From Pseudomonas sp. Au-Pse12 (GTDB taxonomy: Bacteria; Pseudomonadota; Gammaproteobacteria; Pseudomonadales; Pseudomonadaceae), in contig NZ_JAJTTH010000001.1 in NCBI RefSeq assembly GCF_021341665.1, positions 186,001 to 250,000 of the forward strand: a stretch of DNA of 64,000 bases. Direction: 5' to 3'. A model generated the notes under the pieces. It was not told the origin of the DNA and did no database searches. It saw only the letters and a list, made by a program, of their open reading frames with translations. Numbering within the stretch: position 1 is the first letter of the stretch; every line of letters begins with the position of its first letter. Position numbers and translations under genes: made by a program. Shown here in pieces: positions 26,860 to 36,570 of the stretch.

Positions 26860-28251
26860 ATGAACACGACTACGGTCACTGCAGCGATAGACGATGCGCC
26901 CCAGCCGGCGCGTTCCGCTTCCTCCCATGCCGACATCGGCACCTTGCTCGACCACGGCCCCTTCACCGGCATGCAGAAGCTGGTGGTGCTGCTGGCGGCG
27001 CTGTCCATCGTCATGGACGGCTTCGACGGCCAACTGATCGGTTTTGCCATTCCGCTGATGATCAAGGAGTGGGGCATCACCCGCGAGGCGTTCGCCCCGG
27101 CGGTGGCGGCCGGGCTGATCGGCATGGGCATCGGCAGCGCCTGTGCCGGGCTGTTCGCCGACCGTTTCGGCCGGCGCATGGCGATCATCACCAGCGTGTT
27201 CGTGTTTGGCATGGCCACCTGCGCCATTGGCCTGGCGCCCAACGCGCTGGCGGTGGCGGTCTTGCGTTTCATCGCCGGGCTGGGCATCGGTGGCGCGCTG
27301 CCCAGCGCGACCACGGTGACGGCTGAGTTCACCCCGGCGCGGCGGCGCACCCTGGCGGTGACCGCCACTATTGTCTGCGTGCCCCTGGGCGGCATGCTGG
27401 CGGGGTTGTTCGCTTCCCACGTCCTGCCGTTGTATGGCTGGCGCACCTTGTTTTTTGTGGGGGGCAGCCTGCCCATCGTGCTGGGCTTCGTGTTGCTCGC
27501 GACGCTGCCGGAGTCACCGCGCTTTCTGGTGCGCCGGCCGCAGCGCTGGGGTGAGTTGAGTGCCCTGCTGGGGCGCATGGGCCGGCCGATGTCCGCGGGG
27601 GTGGTCTATACCGATGCCCTGGAGCAGAAGAGCGAGAAGCAGGGCGGTTTCCGCAGCCTGTTCGCCCTGGGTTATGGGCGCGACACCCTGGCCCTCTGGG
27701 TGGCCTTCTTCATGTGCCTGACGGCGGTCTACAGCGCCTTCAGCTGGCTGCCGACCATGCTCCTGTCCGAAGGCCTGGAGCTGTCGGTGGCCGGTTCCGG
27801 GTTGACTGCCTACAACCTCGGCGGGGTCATCGGCGCGCTGGTCTGCGCGGTGGCCATCACCCGCTGGGGCTCGTTCTGGCCGCTGCTGATCTGCTGTGCC
27901 GGCGGCGCGGCCAGCGCCTTTGCGTTGCAGGGGGTGGATATCCATCAGCACACCGGTTTGCTGATCTTCGGCTTCGGCGTGCACGGCCTGTTCGTCAACG
28001 CGGTGCAGTCCACCATGTACGCGCTGTGCGCCTTCATCTACCCCACTGGCGTGCGCGCCACCGGCACCGCCTCGGCCCTGGCCTTCGGGCGCCTGGGGGC
28101 GATCCTCAGTGCCTTCGCCGGGGCCCTGGTGATCACCCGGGGTGGCGCCCAGGGCTACCTGACGCTGCTGGGCGCGGTGATGCTCATGGCGCTGATCGCG
28201 CTGCTGATCGTGCGCCGGCACATTCCCCGGCGCCTGCCGGGCCAGCCATGA
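26860..28251 (+). CDS. AAHS-family transporter of the benzoylformate operon
   Basis: A 463-residue MFS carrier with a ~45-residue cytoplasmic N-terminus, the TM1 acid motif IVMDGFDGQLIGFAIP, the loop motif AGLFADRFGRRMAI, and RFIAGLGIGGALPSA. It resembles PcaK/BenK-type symporters and is expected to take up mandelate, benzoylformate or a related aromatic acid. ATG 26860 has an AGAGG site 5 nt upstream; GTG 26854 would lie too close. The TGA overlaps an ATG at 28248 that is not the preferred start of the next gene. Confidence 0.88.
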   Translation: MNTTTVTAAIDDAPQPARSASSHADIGTLLDHGPFTGMQKLVVLLAALSIVMDGFDGQLIGFAIPLMIKEWGITREAFAPAVAAGLIGMGIGSACAGLFADRFGRRMAIITSVFVFGMATCAIGLAPNALAVAVLRFIAGLGIGGALPSATTVTAEFTPARRRTLAVTATIVCVPLGGMLAGLFASHVLPLYGWRTLFFVGGSLPIVLGFVLLATLPESPRFLVRRPQRWGELSALLGRMGRPMSAGVVYTDALEQKSEKQGGFRSLFALGYGRDTLALWVAFFMCLTAVYSAFSWLPTMLLSEGLELSVAGSGLTAYNLGGVIGALVCAVAITRWGSFWPLLICCAGGAASAFALQGVDIHQHTGLLIFGFGVHGLFVNAVQSTMYALCAFIYPTGVRATGTASALAFGRLGAILSAFAGALVITRGGAQGYLTLLGAVMLMALIALLIVRRHIPRRLPGQP

Positions 28252-28289
28252 ACACGGTCCTTGAAAGGCTCATTCCAACAGGAGGTTCG

Positions 28290-29213
28290 ATGAACATCAC
28301 CATTCTCGGCGCGGGCGCCATGGGTTCGCTGTTTGGCGGCCTGCTGGCCGAAAGCGGGCAGCAGGTGACGCTGCTGGACATCAACGACGCGCACCTTGCA
28401 GCCATCCAGCGCGACGGCCTGTTGCTGGTCACCGACCACGGCGAGCGGCGCATCCGGGGCCTGAACGCCTGCCGCCCGGAACAGGCCAGCGGGCACCCGG
28501 ACCTGTTGCTGGTCTTCACCAAGACCCTGCACACCGACAGCGCCTTGCGCAGTGTTGCCGGGCATATCGCTGGGCACACCCGGGTGCTGACCCTGCAGAA
28601 CGGCCTGGGCAATGCCGAAGCCGTGTCGCGGCATGTGGCCGCGCAGCAGGTGCTGATCGGCATGACCAACTGGCCCGCCGACCTGCTCGGGCCGGGCCGG
28701 GTGCAGTCCCACGGCCAGGGCGTGGTCCGGGTGCTGGCCCTCGACGAGGGTGAGCGCCAGGCCAGCGCTGAAGTGGCGGCGGTACTGGACGCGGCCGGGC
28801 TGAACTGCGCGGTGGACCCGGAGGTCTGGACGTCGATCTGGGAGAAGGTCGCCTTCAACGCGGCGCTGAACAGCCTGTGCGCGGCCACCGGCTGCACCGT
28901 CGGCCAGTTGGACGCGGCGCCGGAAGGCGTGGCGCTGGCCCGGGCCATCGTCATGGAAGTGGTGGCCGTGGCCCGCTCCCAGGGGATAGTGCTGGATGCC
29001 CAGCGCTGCCTGGACAGCGTGGCCTTTGCCATGGCCAACCACCGCACGCACAAGCCCTCGATGCTGCAGGACGTGCTGGCCGGACGGCCCACGGAAATCG
29101 GCGCGATCAACGGCCAGGTGCTGGCCCGGGCGCGGCAGGCGGGGGTGGTGGTGCCCCACACCGAAACCCTGCTCGGCCTGCTGCGGCTGATCGAGCAACG
29201 CGCAGCCTTGTAG
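28290..29213 (+). CDS. Ketopantoate reductase-family oxidoreductase
   Basis: A 307-residue ApbA/PanE-fold protein: N-terminal Rossmann [21 protein letters not shown], the [10 protein letters not shown] strand, LQNGLGNAE, and a helical C-terminal domain with the family Lys/Asn/Ser region [24 protein letters not shown] and [21 protein letters not shown]. Housekeeping PanE makes pantoate, but here the gene is inside a benzoylformate operon. D-mandelate dehydrogenases of Enterococcus belong to this family, so NAD+-linked D-mandelate oxidation is plausible. The GGAGG site fits ATG 28290. The TAG stop lies in REP-like sequence GTAGGAGCCGGC. Confidence 0.85.
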   Translation: MNITILGAGAMGSLFGGLLAESGQQVTLLDINDAHLAAIQRDGLLLVTDHGERRIRGLNACRPEQASGHPDLLLVFTKTLHTDSALRSVAGHIAGHTRVLTLQNGLGNAEAVSRHVAAQQVLIGMTNWPADLLGPGRVQSHGQGVVRVLALDEGERQASAEVAAVLDAAGLNCAVDPEVWTSIWEKVAFNAALNSLCAATGCTVGQLDAAPEGVALARAIVMEVVAVARSQGIVLDAQRCLDSVAFAMANHRTHKPSMLQDVLAGRPTEIGAINGQVLARARQAGVVVPHTETLLGLLRLIEQRAAL

Positions 29214-29242
29214 GAGCCGGCGCCTGTATCCACCGGCTTCTG
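29210..29242. repeat. REP-like remnant overlapping a stop codon
   Basis: GTAGGAGCCGGCGCCTG with a downstream CCACCGGCTTCTG resembles the start of the common Pseudomonas GTAGGAGCCGGC repeat. Its TAG is the stop codon of the ketopantoate-reductase-family gene. Confidence 0.45.
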
Positions 29243-29287
29243 TGTGACTCATCGGTTTATGAATGCTGTTCCTTGAGGAGATTTTTC

Positions 29288-30763
29288 ATGAGTGAATCCA
29301 ACGCGGTCTATCGCGATCTGCATCTGCAACCGATCGCCGGGCAGTGGCGCGCCGGTGCCGCTGGCAAGACCCTGGCGGTGACCAACCCCTACGATGGCGC
29401 ATTGTTGCTGGAAGTGGCCCAGGCCAACCGCAGCGACCTGGATGCGGCCTACGCCAAGGCCGCCCAGGTGCAGTCGGAATGGGCGGCCCTGGGCCCGTCG
29501 CAGCGCGCGGCGGTGCTGCACCGGGCGGTGGCGATCTTCGACCGGCGCCAGGAGGAAATCGTCGACTGGATCATCCGCGAATCCGGCAGCACGCGGATCA
29601 AGGCCCTGGCCGAGTGGGGCGCGGCGCGGGCCATTACCCTGGAGTCGGCGTCGTTCCCGGCGCGGGTCCACGGGCGGATTGTCGAGTCCGATGTGCCGGG
29701 CAAGGAAAGCCGGGTCTACCGCAGCGCCCTGGGGGTGGTGGGGGTGATCAGCCCGTGGAACTTCCCGCTGCACCTGACCCAGCGTTCCATCGCCCCGGCC
29801 CTGGCCCTGGGCAACGCGGTGGTGGTCAAGCCGGCCAGCGATACCCCGGTGTGCGGCGGCCTGCTGCTGGCCAGGATCTTCGAGGAAGCGGGGTTGCCCG
29901 CCGGGGTGTTCAGCGTGCTGGTGGGGGCCGGCAGCGAGATTGGCGATGCCTTCGTCGAACACCCGGTGCCGGCGCTGATCACCTTCACCGGCTCGACCCC
30001 GGTGGGGCGCGGTATCGGCCGCATCGCCAGTGGCGGCGAGCATCTCAAGCACGTGGCCCTGGAGCTGGGGGGCAACAGCCCGTTCGTGGTGCTCGATGAC
30101 GCCGACCTGGATCAGGCGGTGAACGCCGCGGTGTTCGGCAAGTTCCTGCACCAGGGGCAGATCTGCATGGCGATCAACCGGATCATCGTCGATGAGCGGC
30201 TCTACGAGGCCTTTGCCCAGCGCTTCGTGGCGCGGGTCAAGCAGCTCAAGGTGGGGGACCCGCAATCGCTGGAGACCGTGATCGGCCCGGTGATCAACGC
30301 CCGCCAGTTGCAGGGCCTGCAGGACAAGATTGCCCTGGCCCGCGAGCAGGGCGCCGAGCCGCTGTACGAGGGCGGGGTAAACGGCAACTTGCTGGCGCCC
30401 CATGTGTATGGCGAGGTGCGGGCCGACATGGACCTGGCCCGCCATGAAATCTTCGGCCCGCTGGTGGGGCTGCTGCGCGCCCGGGACGAAGCCCACGCCC
30501 TGGAGTTGGCCAATGCCAGCGAGTTCGGCCTGTCCAGCGCGGTGTTCACCCGCAGCCTGGAGCGCGGGGTGAACTTCGCCCGCCAGGTGCGCGCGGGCAT
30601 GACCCACATCAACGATGTGCCGGTGAACGATGAGGCCAACGCGCCTTTTGGTGGCGAGAAGAACTCCGGGCTGGGGCGCTTCAACGGCGACTGGGCGATC
30701 GACGAATTCACCCGTGACCACTGGATCAGCGTGCAACACCGGCCGCGTCAGTATCCCTTCTGA
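29288..30763 (+). CDS. Benzaldehyde dehydrogenase (NAD+), XylC/AreC-like
   Basis: A 491-residue aldehyde dehydrogenase: [35 protein letters not shown], the nucleotide site FTGSTPVGR, the Glu base in [14 protein letters not shown], the catalytic Cys in [17 protein letters not shown], and [11 protein letters not shown]. The sequence type is that of XylC/AreC benzaldehyde dehydrogenases. Being last in the benzoylformate operon it would oxidise the benzaldehyde formed by MdlC to benzoate. ATG 29288 has a GAGGAG site. A vanillin dehydrogenase activity cannot be excluded, since vdh enzymes are similar. Confidence 0.88.
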   Translation: MSESNAVYRDLHLQPIAGQWRAGAAGKTLAVTNPYDGALLLEVAQANRSDLDAAYAKAAQVQSEWAALGPSQRAAVLHRAVAIFDRRQEEIVDWIIRESGSTRIKALAEWGAARAITLESASFPARVHGRIVESDVPGKESRVYRSALGVVGVISPWNFPLHLTQRSIAPALALGNAVVVKPASDTPVCGGLLLARIFEEAGLPAGVFSVLVGAGSEIGDAFVEHPVPALITFTGSTPVGRGIGRIASGGEHLKHVALELGGNSPFVVLDDADLDQAVNAAVFGKFLHQGQICMAINRIIVDERLYEAFAQRFVARVKQLKVGDPQSLETVIGPVINARQLQGLQDKIALAREQGAEPLYEGGVNGNLLAPHVYGEVRADMDLARHEIFGPLVGLLRARDEAHALELANASEFGLSSAVFTRSLERGVNFARQVRAGMTHINDVPVNDEANAPFGGEKNSGLGRFNGDWAIDEFTRDHWISVQHRPRQYPF

Positions 30764-30782
30764 CGGGCTGACCTGAACAACC

Positions 30783-30806
30783 CCCGGCCGCCCTGGCCGG
30801 GTTTTT
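30783..30806 (+). terminator. Rho-independent terminator after the benzoylformate operon
   Basis: CCCGGCC-gccct-GGCCGGG followed by TTTTT is a textbook terminator 20 nt after the aldehyde dehydrogenase stop. The porin downstream therefore needs its own promoter or read-through. Confidence 0.9.
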
Positions 30807-30869
30807 GAGCACCCGTGAATGGACGGGCCGTCACGGGCCTGTCGGGGCACGGCTGCGCCCATGAAAAAC

Positions 30870-30884
30870 GGAGAACAATAATAA
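30870..30884 (+). promoter_or_regulatory. GGAG site followed by AANAANAA before the second oprD
   Basis: GGAG (30870-30873) is followed by AACAATAATAA running into the ATG at 30884. The A-rich run between ribosome site and start codon fits a Hfq/Crc target. Confidence 0.55.
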
Positions 30885-32140
30885 TGAACACCCGTCATCC
30901 GATGCAGTGCCGCTCCCTGATAGGGGCTTGCTTGTCCGTGGGCCTGTGCGTGCCCGCCTGGGCCGCCGACGACAGCGGTTTTTTCGAGGGGAGCAAGACC
31001 GACCTGCTACTGCGCAACTACTACTTCAATCGGGATTTTCGCGACCATGACGCACCCAAGGGGCAGATCGAGGAATGGGCCCAGGGCTTCATCCTCAAGT
31101 TCAGCTCCGGCTACACCCCGGGCACCGTGGGTGTTGGCCTGGATGCCATCGGCCTGTTCGGCCTCAAGCTCGACAGCAGCCGCCGGGTCAGCGGTTCGGA
31201 GTTGCTGCCGGTGCACGACGACGGCCGCGCGGCGGACAATTTCGGCCGCGCCGGGGCAGCGTTGAAGGCGCGGATTTCCGCCACCGAGTTCAAGCTCGGC
31301 GAGCTGTTGCCGGACGTGCCGCTGCTGCGCTATGACGATGGCCGCCTGCTGCCGCAGACCTTTCGCGGGGCCATGCTGGTGTCCCGCGAGATCGACGGCC
31401 TGGGCCTGCAGGCTGGGCAGTACCGGGCGGTGAGCCTGCGCAACTCGTCGGACATGCAGGACCTTTCGGCCTGGGCCGCGCCGGGGGTGAAGTCCGATGG
31501 CTTCAACTACGTGGGTGCCGACTACCGCTTCAACCAGCAGCGCACCCTGTTCGGCGCCTGGCATTCGCAACTGCAGGACATCTACCGCCAGAGCTATTTC
31601 AACCTGCAGCACAAACAGCCGCTGGGCGACTGGGTGCTGGGGGGCAACCTGGGCTACTTCATCGACCGCGACGATGGCAGCGCGCGCATCGGCCGGGTCG
31701 ACAGCCACACCGCCTATGGTCTGTTTTCCGCCGCGCGGGCCGGGCACACGCTGTACCTGGGGTTGCAGAAGGTCAGCGGCGACAGCCCCTGGATGTCGGT
31801 CTACGGCAGCAGTGGCCGGACCCTGGGCAACGACATGTTCAACGGCAACTTCACAAACGCTGGCGAGCGTTCCTGGCAGGTGCGCTACGACTATGACTTC
31901 GCCGCTTCCGGGGTTCCCGGGCTGCTGGCCATGGTGCGTTACGGGCGTGGCGACAACGCCACCACCAAGGCTGGCAAGGACGGCCATGAGTGGGAGCGCG
32001 ATACGGAGATCGGCTACACCCTGCAGAGTGGCAGCCTGAAGAACCTCAGCCTGCGGCTGAACAACGCCACCAACCGGCGCAGCTTCAACAGCGACTTCGA
32101 CCAGACCCGGCTGATCGTCAGTTACCCGTTGTCACTCTGA
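30884..32140 (+). CDS. OprD-family outer-membrane porin, second copy
   Basis: A 418-residue porin with signal peptide (LIGACLSVGLCVPAWA, cleavage about residue 27), then OprD strands RNYYFNRDFRDHD, EWAQGFILKFSSGYTPGTVGVGLDAIGLFGLKLDSS and LLPQTFRGAMLVSREIDGLGLQAGQYR. It is clearly paralogous to the porin at 12684. A terminator separates it from the benzoylformate operon and vanR follows, so it may serve aromatic acids of either route. The start at 30884 gives a proper signal peptide. Confidence 0.9.
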   Translation: MNTRHPMQCRSLIGACLSVGLCVPAWAADDSGFFEGSKTDLLLRNYYFNRDFRDHDAPKGQIEEWAQGFILKFSSGYTPGTVGVGLDAIGLFGLKLDSSRRVSGSELLPVHDDGRAADNFGRAGAALKARISATEFKLGELLPDVPLLRYDDGRLLPQTFRGAMLVSREIDGLGLQAGQYRAVSLRNSSDMQDLSAWAAPGVKSDGFNYVGADYRFNQQRTLFGAWHSQLQDIYRQSYFNLQHKQPLGDWVLGGNLGYFIDRDDGSARIGRVDSHTAYGLFSAARAGHTLYLGLQKVSGDSPWMSVYGSSGRTLGNDMFNGNFTNAGERSWQVRYDYDFAASGVPGLLAMVRYGRGDNATTKAGKDGHEWERDTEIGYTLQSGSLKNLSLRLNNATNRRSFNSDFDQTRLIVSYPLSL

Positions 32141-32147
32141 AAACCCT

Positions 32148-32294
32148 GTAGCCGCTGCCGCAGGCTGCGAACGCTCTGGGCGGCACTCCGCTGCAGGAGA
32201 CCCGGAGGTTTCGAAGGCGCTGCAGGTTCGGCGGGAGATCGCCAGGCAAGGTCCTGCGGACCTTTGCGCAGCTTCGCGGGCTCAGCAGCGGCTA
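32148..32294. repeat. REPIN, GTAGCCGCTGCCG family
   Basis: GTAGCCGCTGCCGCAGGCTG starts at 32148, one base different from the copies at 2970 and 9960. An inverted, degenerate partner (GCAGCTTCGCGGG...CAGCAGCGGCTAC) ends near 32294. The doublet fills the gap between the second oprD and vanR. Confidence 0.8.
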
Positions 32295-32371
32295 CAGGTA
32301 TTGTCGGGGGGGGCGTGTTGTGGCGGGCCTTGCGTTACTATGGCCGCCCACCTTTTCAGGAAGCTGCCCGG

Positions 32372-33085
32372 ATGAGCAAACCCGGTCAAACGGTGCTGGT
32401 CGCGCTGCGCAAGATGATCGCCTCGGGCGAGCTGGCGGCAGGCGAGCGCTTGATGGAAGTGCCCACCGCCGAGCGGTTCGGGGTGTCACGCATGCCGGTG
32501 CGCATGGCCTTTCGCACCCTGGAGCAGGAAGGCCTGCTGGTGCGTTTTGGCGGTCGCGGGTTTCAGGTGCGCTCGGTCAGCGCCGAGGACATTGCCGGGG
32601 CGGTGGAAGTGCGCGGGGTGCTGGAAGGCCTGGCGGCGCGCCAGACCGCCGAACGCGGGCTGTCGGCCGAAGGCCGGGCGATTCTCGAACGTTGCCTGGT
32701 CGAGGGCGATGCGCTGTTCGACAAGGGTTACGTCAACGAAGAAGACCTGGAGGCCTATCACGACCTCAACATGCGGTTTCACCAGGTGATCGTGGCGGGC
32801 AGCGGCAACCCGGCGATCGCCGATGCCCTGGCGCGCAACGATCATCTGCCGTTCGCCTCGGTCACCGCCCTGGCGGTGGACCGCCAGGACATGGCCCGGG
32901 AATACCGGCGCTTCAACTACGCCCACATGCAGCATCATTCGGTGTTCGATGCCCTGGTCAACCGCCAGGGCGCGCGGGCCGAAGCGCTGATGCGCGAGCA
33001 TGCCAACGCCACCTTGCGCTACGCCGAGATCTTCGGGTCGGCGCTGGCCGACGAGCGCATGAAGCTGATCCTGCCTTCGCCGTGA
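32372..33085 (+). CDS. vanR: VanR, GntR/FCD-family repressor of vanillate genes
   Basis: A 237-residue GntR regulator: winged helix (TVLVALRKMIASGELAAGERLMEVPTAERFGVSRMPVRMAFRTLEQEGLLVRFGGRGFQV) and an all-helical FCD ligand domain (AVEVRGVLEGLAARQTAERG; HDLNMRFHQVIV; HSVFDALVNRQGARAEALMREH) with metal-site-type histidines. VanR represses vanAB and is released by vanillate. The gene is convergent with vanB (4-nt gap), and five GGATCC-centred palindromes in this window are its probable sites. ATG 32372 follows AGGAAG. Confidence 0.9.
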   Translation: MSKPGQTVLVALRKMIASGELAAGERLMEVPTAERFGVSRMPVRMAFRTLEQEGLLVRFGGRGFQVRSVSAEDIAGAVEVRGVLEGLAARQTAERGLSAEGRAILERCLVEGDALFDKGYVNEEDLEAYHDLNMRFHQVIVAGSGNPAIADALARNDHLPFASVTALAVDRQDMAREYRRFNYAHMQHHSVFDALVNRQGARAEALMREHANATLRYAEIFGSALADERMKLILPSP

Positions 33086-33089
33086 GGCG

Positions 33090-34040
33090 CTAGAGGTCCA
33101 GCACCAGCAATGGGGTCTTGGCGCGGGAACAGCAGGGCGTGAACTGATCGTTGCACGCCTGTTCTTCCTCGGTGAGGAACAGGTCGCGATGCTCCGGCAC
33201 GCCCTCCAGCACCCGGGTCAGGCAGGTGCCGCAGATCCCTTGCTCGCAGGAAATCGCCACTTCGATGCCCTGGTCCTGCAGCACCTGGACCACGCTGCGA
33301 TCGGCCGGCACCTGGAACACCTGGCCGCTGCTGGCCAGCTTGACCGCGAAGCTGCCGTCGCTGCCGTGGTCCACGGGCGCGGCGCTGAAATATTCGCGGT
33401 GCAGGCATTGCTCCTTCCAGCCCAGGGCCCTGGCGCTGTCCAGCACGTGTTGCATGAACCCGCCGGGGCCGCAGACATACAGGTGCAGATCATCCTGCGG
33501 CGCGGCCAGGGCGTGCGCGATATCCAGGGCCGTCTCGGGCTGTTCGTCGAAATGCAGGCTGACCCGCTCGGCGAAAGGCGATTGCCGCAGGCGCGGGACA
33601 AAGGCCGCGCGCTCGGCTGAACGGGCGCAGTAGTGCAGCTGGAAATCCGCGTCGCCGTGGGCCAGGTGCTCGGCCATGCTGAGGATCGGGGTAATGCCGA
33701 TGCCGCCGGCGAACAGCAGGCTGCGCCGCGCGCCGGGGGCCAGGGCAAACAGGTTGCGCGGCTGGCTGATGCGCAGGCGCGCGCCCACTTCCAGCTGTTG
33801 GTGCAAGCTGCTTGAGCCGCCTCGCGAGGCGGGGTCCTTGAGCACCCCGATCACGTAGCGGTGGCGTTCTTCGGGGTGGTTGCACAGTGAATATTGGCGC
33901 ACCAGGCCGTTGGCCAGATGCACGTCGATATGGGCGCCGGCGCTGAAGGCGGGCAGGGGGCTTGCGTCGGCCGCGGCCAGTTCGAAGCTGCAGATGTCCT
34001 GGGCTTCGTTGTGGCGCGCGACCACCAGTACGTCGATCAT
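33090..34040 (-). CDS. vanB: Vanillate O-demethylase reductase subunit
   Basis: A 316-residue class IA reductase that passes electrons from NADH to VanA. Domains in order are an FMN-binding ferredoxin-reductase barrel ([11 protein letters not shown]), the NAD site ([19 protein letters not shown]), and a C-terminal plant-type 2Fe-2S ferredoxin with [14 protein letters not shown] and the last Cys in FTPCCSRAK. It lies 58 nt downstream of vanA on the same strand, so vanA-vanB form an operon. It is convergent with vanR. Confidence 0.94.
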   Translation of the reverse strand: MIDVLVVARHNEAQDICSFELAAADASPLPAFSAGAHIDVHLANGLVRQYSLCNHPEERHRYVIGVLKDPASRGGSSSLHQQLEVGARLRISQPRNLFALAPGARRSLLFAGGIGITPILSMAEHLAHGDADFQLHYCARSAERAAFVPRLRQSPFAERVSLHFDEQPETALDIAHALAAPQDDLHLYVCGPGGFMQHVLDSARALGWKEQCLHREYFSAAPVDHGSDGSFAVKLASSGQVFQVPADRSVVQVLQDQGIEVAISCEQGICGTCLTRVLEGVPEHRDLFLTEEEQACNDQFTPCCSRAKTPLLVLDL

Positions 34041-34098
34041 TGTCGGTCCTCGCCAGTGGCCGCATCCGGGCCCGCTGGCTGTCGGGGGGGAGGAGGGC

Positions 34099-35157
34099 TT
34101 AACGGCTTGCCGCGATCAGTGCTTCCCGGGGCTCGCGTTCCTGGGCGATCAGGCGTTCCAGCACCCGTCGCGACTGCACGCCGCCGGCGTCGATGTTCAG
34201 CTTGAGCAAGCTGCGCTGGGGCTGGGCGAGCAGGTTCTGCTGCTGGCGTTCGAGCATCTCCAGGTCTTCGCTGAAGATCTTGCCCTGGCCTTCGCGGATG
34301 CTCGCGGTGAGGGCCTGGTCCTGGGGGTTGAAGTTGCGTGCCATGCCCCAGAAGTACCAGATCGAGGTGTCGCTTTCCGGGGTGATGAAATCCACCACGA
34401 TGCTCGACGCCTTGAATGCCGCGGGGGCGTCGTAGCCACCGTGGCCGGCGTGGGCCACGCCGACTTCGATCAGCACATGGCTGGGCGGGCTGAAGCGGCA
34501 GATCTGCCAGCGGTCCACCGGCACGTCGTCGGCCAGTTGGTTGCCGCGCAGGGCCATGCGCCAGAACGGCGGCGGCATGACGTTGTGCATGTGCCGGGCG
34601 GTGACCACTTGATCGCCGTTCACCGTGGTCTGTGGCGGTGCCTCGTCGATCTCCTTCTGGCCGATGCTGGAGGCGTGGACGTAGGTTTCGTGGGTCAGGT
34701 CCATCAGGTTGTCGATCATCAGGCGGTAGTCGCACTGGATGTGGAACAACCCGCCGCCGTAGGCCCACTGTTCGTTGTCGGCCCATTCCAGGTGATGGAT
34801 CAGCGCCGGGTCGGCCAGGGGCTGGTCGCCGGGCCAGACCCAGATGAAACCGTAGCGCTCGACCGCGGCGAAGGTCTTGTTGCAGGGGAAGCCGCGTACC
34901 CGTTGGCCGGGCATGTCCACGGTCTTGCCGTCGCAGCCCATCACCAGGCCGTGGTAGCCGCACACCAGGTTGCCGTTCTCGACATAACCCAGCGACAGCG
35001 GGGCGCCGCGATGGGGGCAGAAATCCTCGACGGCGGCTACCCGGCCTTCATGGGCACGGTAGAACACCATTCGTTCGCCGCAGATCTGCCGGCCCAGGGG
35101 CTTGCCCTGCAATTCATCGGGGGTGCAGGCAACGTACCAGGCATTCTTGGGGTACAT
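34099..35157 (-). CDS. vanA: Vanillate O-demethylase oxygenase subunit
   Basis: A 352-residue Rieske non-heme iron oxygenase converting vanillate to protocatechuate and formaldehyde. The Rieske ligands are Cys47, His49, Cys66 and His69 ([14 protein letters not shown]). The mononuclear iron region is [13 protein letters not shown] (His156, His161). The ATG at 35157 lies after GGAGAG. Its leader contains AAAAACAACAAA and a 20-bp VanR-type palindrome overlapping the -10. Vanillin from ech and vdh feeds this enzyme. Confidence 0.95.
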   Translation of the reverse strand: MYPKNAWYVACTPDELQGKPLGRQICGERMVFYRAHEGRVAAVEDFCPHRGAPLSLGYVENGNLVCGYHGLVMGCDGKTVDMPGQRVRGFPCNKTFAAVERYGFIWVWPGDQPLADPALIHHLEWADNEQWAYGGGLFHIQCDYRLMIDNLMDLTHETYVHASSIGQKEIDEAPPQTTVNGDQVVTARHMHNVMPPPFWRMALRGNQLADDVPVDRWQICRFSPPSHVLIEVGVAHAGHGGYDAPAAFKASSIVVDFITPESDTSIWYFWGMARNFNPQDQALTASIREGQGKIFSEDLEMLERQQQNLLAQPQRSLLKLNIDAGGVQSRRVLERLIAQEREPREALIAASR

Positions 35158-35173
35158 GACGTCTCTCCAGGCG

Positions 35174-35185
35174 TTTGTTGTTTTT
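35174..35185 (-). promoter_or_regulatory. A-rich Hfq/Crc-type leader motif (vanA)
   Basis: The minus strand reads AAAAACAACAAA, between the VanR operator and the ribosome site of vanA. It is nearly identical to the motifs at 12364, 12655 and 22682. Confidence 0.7.
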
Positions 35186-35228
35186 ATTTAATGGATCCAT
35201 TAAATGGTTGGCGCTCTAGGAGTGTCAA
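35186..35228 (-). promoter_or_regulatory. vanAB promoter with 20-bp VanR operator
   Basis: On the minus strand TTGACA (35228-35223) and TTTAAT (35204-35199) are 18 bp apart. The perfect palindrome ATTTAATGGATCCATTAAAT (35186-35205) covers the -10 element, so a bound repressor would exclude polymerase. The centre matches the known VanR half-site GGATCC. Confidence 0.8.
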
Positions 35229-35247
35229 ACAAATACACGGATTTTCT

Positions 35248-35262
35248 GTTCGATAATCGGCT
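35248..35262. promoter_or_regulatory. PcaR/IclR-type operator candidate 3
   Basis: GTTCGATAATCGGCT differs at three 3' positions from the PcaR 15-mer as remembered (GTTCGATAATCGCAC). It lies 20 nt upstream of the vanAB -35 element, where an IclR-type activator or co-repressor could act. Confidence 0.55.
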
Positions 35263-35285
35263 GTTTTTTTGAGGTTTAAAGGATT

Positions 35286-35317
35286 ATGGATCCATTGGTG
35301 GGGTTTTATGGATCCAT
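35286..35317. promoter_or_regulatory. Two further VanR-type palindromes
   Basis: ATGGATCCAT occurs at 35286-35295 and 35308-35317, with centres 22 bp (two helical turns) apart on the same face. They lie about 130 nt upstream of the vanA start and just beyond the 3' end of the patB-like gene. Confidence 0.65.
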
Positions 35318-35421
35318 TGAAGCGGTGCCAGAGCGCAGGTTGCGCAAGGGCAGGGGAGGCCGCGGCGCCAGGAGCGGGAGCCTGGCGGCGGCGGTGGCGG
35401 GGTGGGCGCGTGCCGGGGCGA

Positions 35422-36570
35422 TCAGCGCCGTTGCAGGCTGTCCTGCAGGCGCTGGATGCCTTCTTCGAGCATGGCTCGCGGGCAGCCGAAGTTCAGGCGC
35501 ACGAATTGCCCGCAGTCGTCGCCGAACTCCAGCCCGGCGCTGAGGCCGACCTTGGCTTCCTTGAGGAAGAAGGCGTAGGGGTCGGCAAGGCCCAGGGCGC
35601 TGCAATCGAGCCAGGCCAGATACGTGCCCTGGGGCGCGTGCATGCGGATGCCCGGCAGGCGGGTCTGCACCGCGTGCAGCAGGTAGTCGCGGTTGGCTTG
35701 CAGGTAGCCGAGCAGCGCTTGCAGCCAGGGGCCACCGTGGGTCAGGGCGGCCAGGGTCGCCTCCAGGCCCAGGGGGCTGACGCTGTCCACCATGCCAGCG
35801 CGGGCGTTGTTGAAGGCCAGGCGGGTGGCCGGGTCCTGGACGATGGCGAAGCAGGTCTTCATTCCGGCGATGTTGTAGGCCTTGCTGGCCGACATCAGGG
35901 TGATGGTGCGGCGGGCGATTTCCGGGCTCAGGGACGCGGTGGGAATGTGCCGGCGGCCGTCGAAGCACAGTTCGGCATGGATCTCGTCGGAGATGATCAG
36001 CGCTCCCTGTTCCAGGCAGGCATTGGCCACCGCCAGCAGTTCTTCCCGGGGGAAGACCTTGCCCAGCGGGTTGTGCGGGTTGCTCAGGAGCATCGCCCCG
36101 GCGCCTTGCAGGGCCTGGCGCAGTGCATCCATGGGCGTGTCGTAGGTGCCCTGGGCGCTGAGCTGGAACGGCACTTCGACCTTGTCCAGGCCCCAGTTGC
36201 CCGGGGCCAGGCGCAGCGGGCGATAGTTGGGGGTCTGCAGCACCACCGATTGCCCGGGTTTGACGAAGGCGTGCAGGGCCATGTTGAAGCCGGGCTCGAC
36301 CCCGGGGAGGAAGATCAGTTCGTCGGGCTGCACGCGCCAGGCGTACTTGTTCCAGAGGTCGGCGACCACCGCTTCGCGCAACTCGTCGCGGGCCACGCTG
36401 TAACCCAGCAGCGGGTGCTCCAGGCGCTGGCGCAAGGCCTGGAGAATGTCATCGGCCACGGCGAAATCCATGTCGGCCACCCACATCGGCAGGACATCCT
36501 CGGGGTAGCGGCTCCATTTGGTGCTGCCAGTGCCATGACGGGGGTGCAGGGTATCGAAATCGAAGCTCAT
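35422..36570 (-). CDS. PatB/MalY-family PLP C-S lyase or aminotransferase
   Basis: A 382-residue fold-type I PLP enzyme. MalY/PatB marks are HGTGSTKWSRYP, LPMWVADMDFAVADDI, NPHNPLGKVF, ISDEIHAELCFDG and the PLP-Lys motif SASKAYNIAGMKTC. The family carries cystathionine beta-lyase or cysteine desulfhydrase activity. It runs toward vanA on the same strand but is 265 nt away with VanR sites between, so co-transcription is doubtful. It is divergent from the metallolyase/AEC pair across an AT-rich gap, and the three may form one system. Confidence 0.85.
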   Translation of the reverse strand: MSFDFDTLHPRHGTGSTKWSRYPEDVLPMWVADMDFAVADDILQALRQRLEHPLLGYSVARDELREAVVADLWNKYAWRVQPDELIFLPGVEPGFNMALHAFVKPGQSVVLQTPNYRPLRLAPGNWGLDKVEVPFQLSAQGTYDTPMDALRQALQGAGAMLLSNPHNPLGKVFPREELLAVANACLEQGALIISDEIHAELCFDGRRHIPTASLSPEIARRTITLMSASKAYNIAGMKTCFAIVQDPATRLAFNNARAGMVDSVSPLGLEATLAALTHGGPWLQALLGYLQANRDYLLHAVQTRLPGIRMHAPQGTYLAWLDCSALGLADPYAFFLKEAKVGLSAGLEFGDDCGQFVRLNFGCPRAMLEEGIQRLQDSLQRR

